A DNA stretch of 7,503 nt from Acidobacteriota bacterium (GTDB lineage: Bacteria > Acidobacteriota > Terriglobia > Terriglobales > Acidobacteriaceae). Position numbers and translations under genes: made by a program. This document shows, piece by piece, positions 5,802 through 7,503 of this stretch (the stretch's first letter is position 1; every line of letters starts with the position of its first letter). The notes beneath the pieces were generated by a model, which worked only from the letters and a program-made list of their open reading frames with translations, did no database searches and was not told where the DNA came from. The stretch spans positions 1 to 7,503 of the forward strand of contig QIAW01000597.1 of NCBI GenBank assembly GCA_003225655.1, read 5' to 3'.

Positions 5802-6306
5802 GCTTGAGTTGGAGGAAGCCGAGCTGCCCTCGCGAACGGTTTTCGCCTGGCTGCTGGCGACTTTTTTTGGCATCGGATTCATCCGTCCCGGCCCCGGGAC
5901 ATGGGCCTCCCTCGTCACCGCAGCTCTCTGGTGGGCCTGTGCCGGCTTTCTGGTCCAGGGAAGCTTGCAATCGTTTTACGCCATGGTTGCCACCTGCGGA
6001 ATCATCGTCGTTGGCATACCCGTCTCTTCGATTGTGGCCCGCGAAAGTGGCGTCACCGACCCTGGCCACGTGGTGATTGATGAGGTTGCCGGCCAGCTCA
6101 TCGCGCTCATCGCCGTGCCCCTGCGTTGGCAATATGTTTTGGCGAGTTTTATACTTTTTCGTGGATTCGATATCCTGAAGCCACCGCCGTTGCGGCAACT
6201 GGAAAAGCTGCCCGGAGGCAGCGGCATCATGCTCGACGATCTGGGCGCCGGGGTTTATGCCAACATCGTCGTGCAAGTGCTGATTCACTTCCGCATTTTG
6301 CACTGA
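5782..6306 (+). CDS. pgpA: Phosphatidylglycerophosphatase A
   Basis: PgpA removes phosphate from phosphatidylglycerol phosphate to make phosphatidylglycerol in the inner membrane. The 174-residue product is of usual length and shows family signatures: IGFIRPGPGTWASL (31-44), DPGHVVIDEVAGQ (93-105, with Asp100 and Glu101), FRGFDILKPPPLRQLEK (126-142) and GGSGIMLDDLGAGVYAN (145-161, with Asp152 and Asp153). The conserved acidic residues form the Mg-dependent active site. Hydrophobic segments lie at about 43-60, 66-85, 103-125 and 155-172. An earlier in-frame ATG at 5746 would add twelve residues (MPSRATSCRTAP) that look like out-of-frame yacG, so ATG 5782 is preferred; it overlaps the yacG end by 20 bp. 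No Shine-Dalgarno stands out, as expected if translation is coupled to yacG. Confidence 0.93.
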   Translation: MDRKLTELELEEAELPSRTVFAWLLATFFGIGFIRPGPGTWASLVTAALWWACAGFLVQGSLQSFYAMVATCGIIVVGIPVSSIVARESGVTDPGHVVIDEVAGQLIALIAVPLRWQYVLASFILFRGFDILKPPPLRQLEKLPGGSGIMLDDLGAGVYANIVVQVLIHFRILH

Positions 6307-6414
6307 ACGGAAGCCCAGCACGAGTTATGAACGGGGGCGAAAGTGAGCGATGTCGCGCGCGAAAACGCAACAACTCTCTATGCAATGGCAATAACGGCGG
6401 CACAATGACACACC

Positions 6415-6506
6415 AGCGCCGGAAGGCGCGAAATGAGTTAGCCCAGCGCGGGAGCGCTGGGTAAATGTGCATGAAGAAACCGAGCCCCGTAGGGGCGACA
6501 CCACTG
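6415..6506. repeat. Three-hairpin intergenic module, copy B
   Basis: Hairpin 1 is GCGCC-GGAA-GGCGC (6416-6429). After GA and seven bases comes the 25-base TAGCCC...TGGGTA element (6439-6463), here a perfect 8-bp stem CCCAGCGC/GCGCTGGG closed by GGGA. After 15 bases comes ACC and then the third hairpin GCCCC-GTA-GGGGC (6484-6496), ending in GACACCACTG. The internal spacings (7 and 15 bases) equal those of copy A. A further small dyad TGCG/CGCA (6505-6508/6515-6518) follows. The module sits 108 bp after pgpA and ends 37 bp before the next gene. Bases 6307-6414 hold no gene I can support, only a fragment AGCCCAGCAC (6312-6321) that may be a relic of the core element. Confidence 0.78.
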
Positions 6507-6543
6507 CGTAGAAGCGCAATAGATAAATAAATGTTTCGACAAA

Positions 6544-7503
6544 ATGGGCATCTCTGATCTTATCGGAAAGAAAAACGTGAATGGCAAGCCCCGCATTGAG
6601 GCAGTACAGCCGCCCGCGGCATTGCCCGGAGGCGAAGTACGCATCCTGGGTGCGGGGTTGCGGCCCCCGGCCATGAAGAGGCCTGCGGTGCATTTCGGCG
6701 GGACCGAGGGCACGGTGCTCATCAGCTCTGACGACTTTATGGTCGCGCGTGTTCCCGAAGGCGCAAGCTCAGGAGACGTGGTGGTCATCGCCGACGGCTC
6801 CAGCAGCAATCCCCACGAATTTCGCATTGCCGTCCCGGTGGCGGAAAACCTGCATCCCGTCACCAATCCCGCTCTCGATCACGAAGGCAATATCTTTGCT
6901 ACCTTCTCCGGAAGCCGCGGACAAAAAGTTCCGGTATCGATCTTCAAGATCGATACCAACTACACCGTGCGGCCCTTCCTCAGCGAGATGATGAACGCCA
7001 CCAGTATCGCCTTTGACCGCGCCGGCCAGATGTACGTCTCTTCACGCCACGATGGCACCGTATACCGCGTCGCTCCCAATGGCACCATGTCCTCGTATGC
7101 CGAGGGCATGGGGATCGCCACCGGCATCGCCTTCGACCGCGCTGAGAACCTCTATGTGGGCGACCGCAGCGGGACCGTCTTCAAGATCTCCCGCGACCGC
7201 CAGATTTTCGTCTTCGCCACGCTCGAGCCCAGCATTTCGGCCTATCATCTCGCCTTCCACCATGATGGCTCTCTATTCGTCACCGGCCCCACCACCTCGA
7301 GTTTCGATTCCATCTACCGCATTGACGATCACGGGACCGTCAATACCTTCTACCGCGGCCTGGGACGTCCTCAGGGCTTGGCTTTCGATATCGAAGGCAA
7401 CCTCTACGTCGCCGCATCGCTGGCCGGTAAGCGCGGCATCGTGAAGATTACCCCCGGCCAGAAGGCCTCTCTGGCCGTGGCCGGCAATGCCCTGGTCGGC
7501 CTG
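6544..7503 (+). CDS. IPT/TIG domain plus NHL beta-propeller protein, 3' end beyond window
   Basis: Translation from ATG 6544 is open for 320 codons to the last base, so the C-terminus is missing. Residues 16-96 fit an IPT/TIG immunoglobulin-like domain: PRIEAVQPPAALPGGEVRI, then GAGL, VHFGG and a VPEGASSGDVVV strand. From about 105 there are five NHL/SMP-30-like propeller units, each with an [IL]AFD..G.[LM][YF]V pattern: NPALDHEGNIFAT (108), SIAFDRAGQMYVSS (154), GIAFDRAENLYVGD (194), HLAFHHDGSLFVTG (235) and GLAFDIEGNLYVAA (278). Such propellers bind ligands or act as lactonase-like enzymes; nothing seen fixes a reaction. There is no signal peptide or Shine-Dalgarno. An in-frame TAG at 6520 makes ATG 6544 the first usable ATG. 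The ATG at 6531 is out of frame and soon stops. Long ORFs in other frames here are shadows. Confidence 0.85.
   Translation, partial: MGISDLIGKKNVNGKPRIEAVQPPAALPGGEVRILGAGLRPPAMKRPAVHFGGTEGTVLISSDDFMVARVPEGASSGDVVVIADGSSSNPHEFRIAVPVAENLHPVTNPALDHEGNIFATFSGSRGQKVPVSIFKIDTNYTVRPFLSEMMNATSIAFDRAGQMYVSSRHDGTVYRVAPNGTMSSYAEGMGIATGIAFDRAENLYVGDRSGTVFKISRDRQIFVFATLEPSISAYHLAFHHDGSLFVTGPTTSSFDSIYRIDDHGTVNTFYRGLGRPQGLAFDIEGNLYVAASLAGKRGIVKITPGQKASLAVAGNALVGL

Noticed and set aside
6439..6463. Rho-independent terminator at the perfect central hairpin of copy B
   Set aside because: The stem is strong, but the following bases are AATGTGC with no T tract, and the same element recurs as part of a larger module.
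6325..6866. Overlapping minus-strand frames of 122 and 142 codons
   Set aside because: They read through copy B of the hairpin module and into the antisense of the IPT domain; no motif or ribosome site supports them.
6749..7444. Two + strand frames (80 and 143 codons) inside the last gene
   Set aside because: They are in a different frame from the continuous IPT-NHL reading and give low-complexity Ser/Pro/Ala products.

Overview
The window looks like chromosomal DNA of a GC-rich, Gram-negative soil-type bacterium, most likely an Acidobacteriota member (Terriglobia / subdivision 1-like). The reasons are an orphan class D-type sortase in an otherwise diderm-looking gene set, overlapping yacG and pgpA housekeeping genes, an IPT plus NHL-propeller protein, and intergenic spaces filled with short decayed tandem repeats and hairpin modules of a kind I associate with that phylum. 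The taxonomic call rests on style and memory, not on a marker gene. Every gene I can support is on the + strand.

Layout: (1) 1-72, a decayed 8-bp tandem repeat. (2) 122-826, an orphan class D-like sortase followed directly by a bulged hairpin. (3) 972-2688, a two-gene unit (13 bp apart) of unknown function. It encodes a 150-aa helical protein with a Gly/Val-rich C-terminal tail, and a 416-aa zinc-ribbon / TPR-like / beta-rich protein with a related Gly/Val-rich segment just after its zinc ribbon. (4) 2769-3851, a ThiO-type glycine oxidase (FAD-dependent). (5) 3894-5273, an M20 family metallodipeptidase with its own plausible -10 box and Shine-Dalgarno. (6) 5274-5543, an intergenic space holding 7-bp tandem repeats and a three-hairpin module (copy A). 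(7) 5544-6306, yacG and pgpA overlapping by 20 bp. (8) 6307-6543, an intergenic space with copy B of the same module at matching internal spacing. (9) 6544 to the window end, a 5' portion (320 codons) of an IPT/TIG plus NHL beta-propeller protein that runs off the edge.

How the genes relate: yacG/pgpA are probably translationally coupled housekeeping genes (gyrase inhibition; phosphatidylglycerol synthesis). thiO stands apart from any other thiamine gene here, and the dipeptidase next to it appears to have its own promoter. The most interesting part is the 972-2688 pair. Both products carry a similar Gly-x-[Val/Ile]-Ala-x-Gly segment, one at the C-terminus and the other near the N-terminus, in adjacent genes. 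That arrangement resembles bacterial amyloid-type signalling partners (effector and sensor sharing one short motif), but no NLR-type NTPase is present. The second clear signal is the repeated three-hairpin module (5340-5424 and 6415-6506). I see no tRNA, rRNA, CRISPR, insertion sequence or phage gene.
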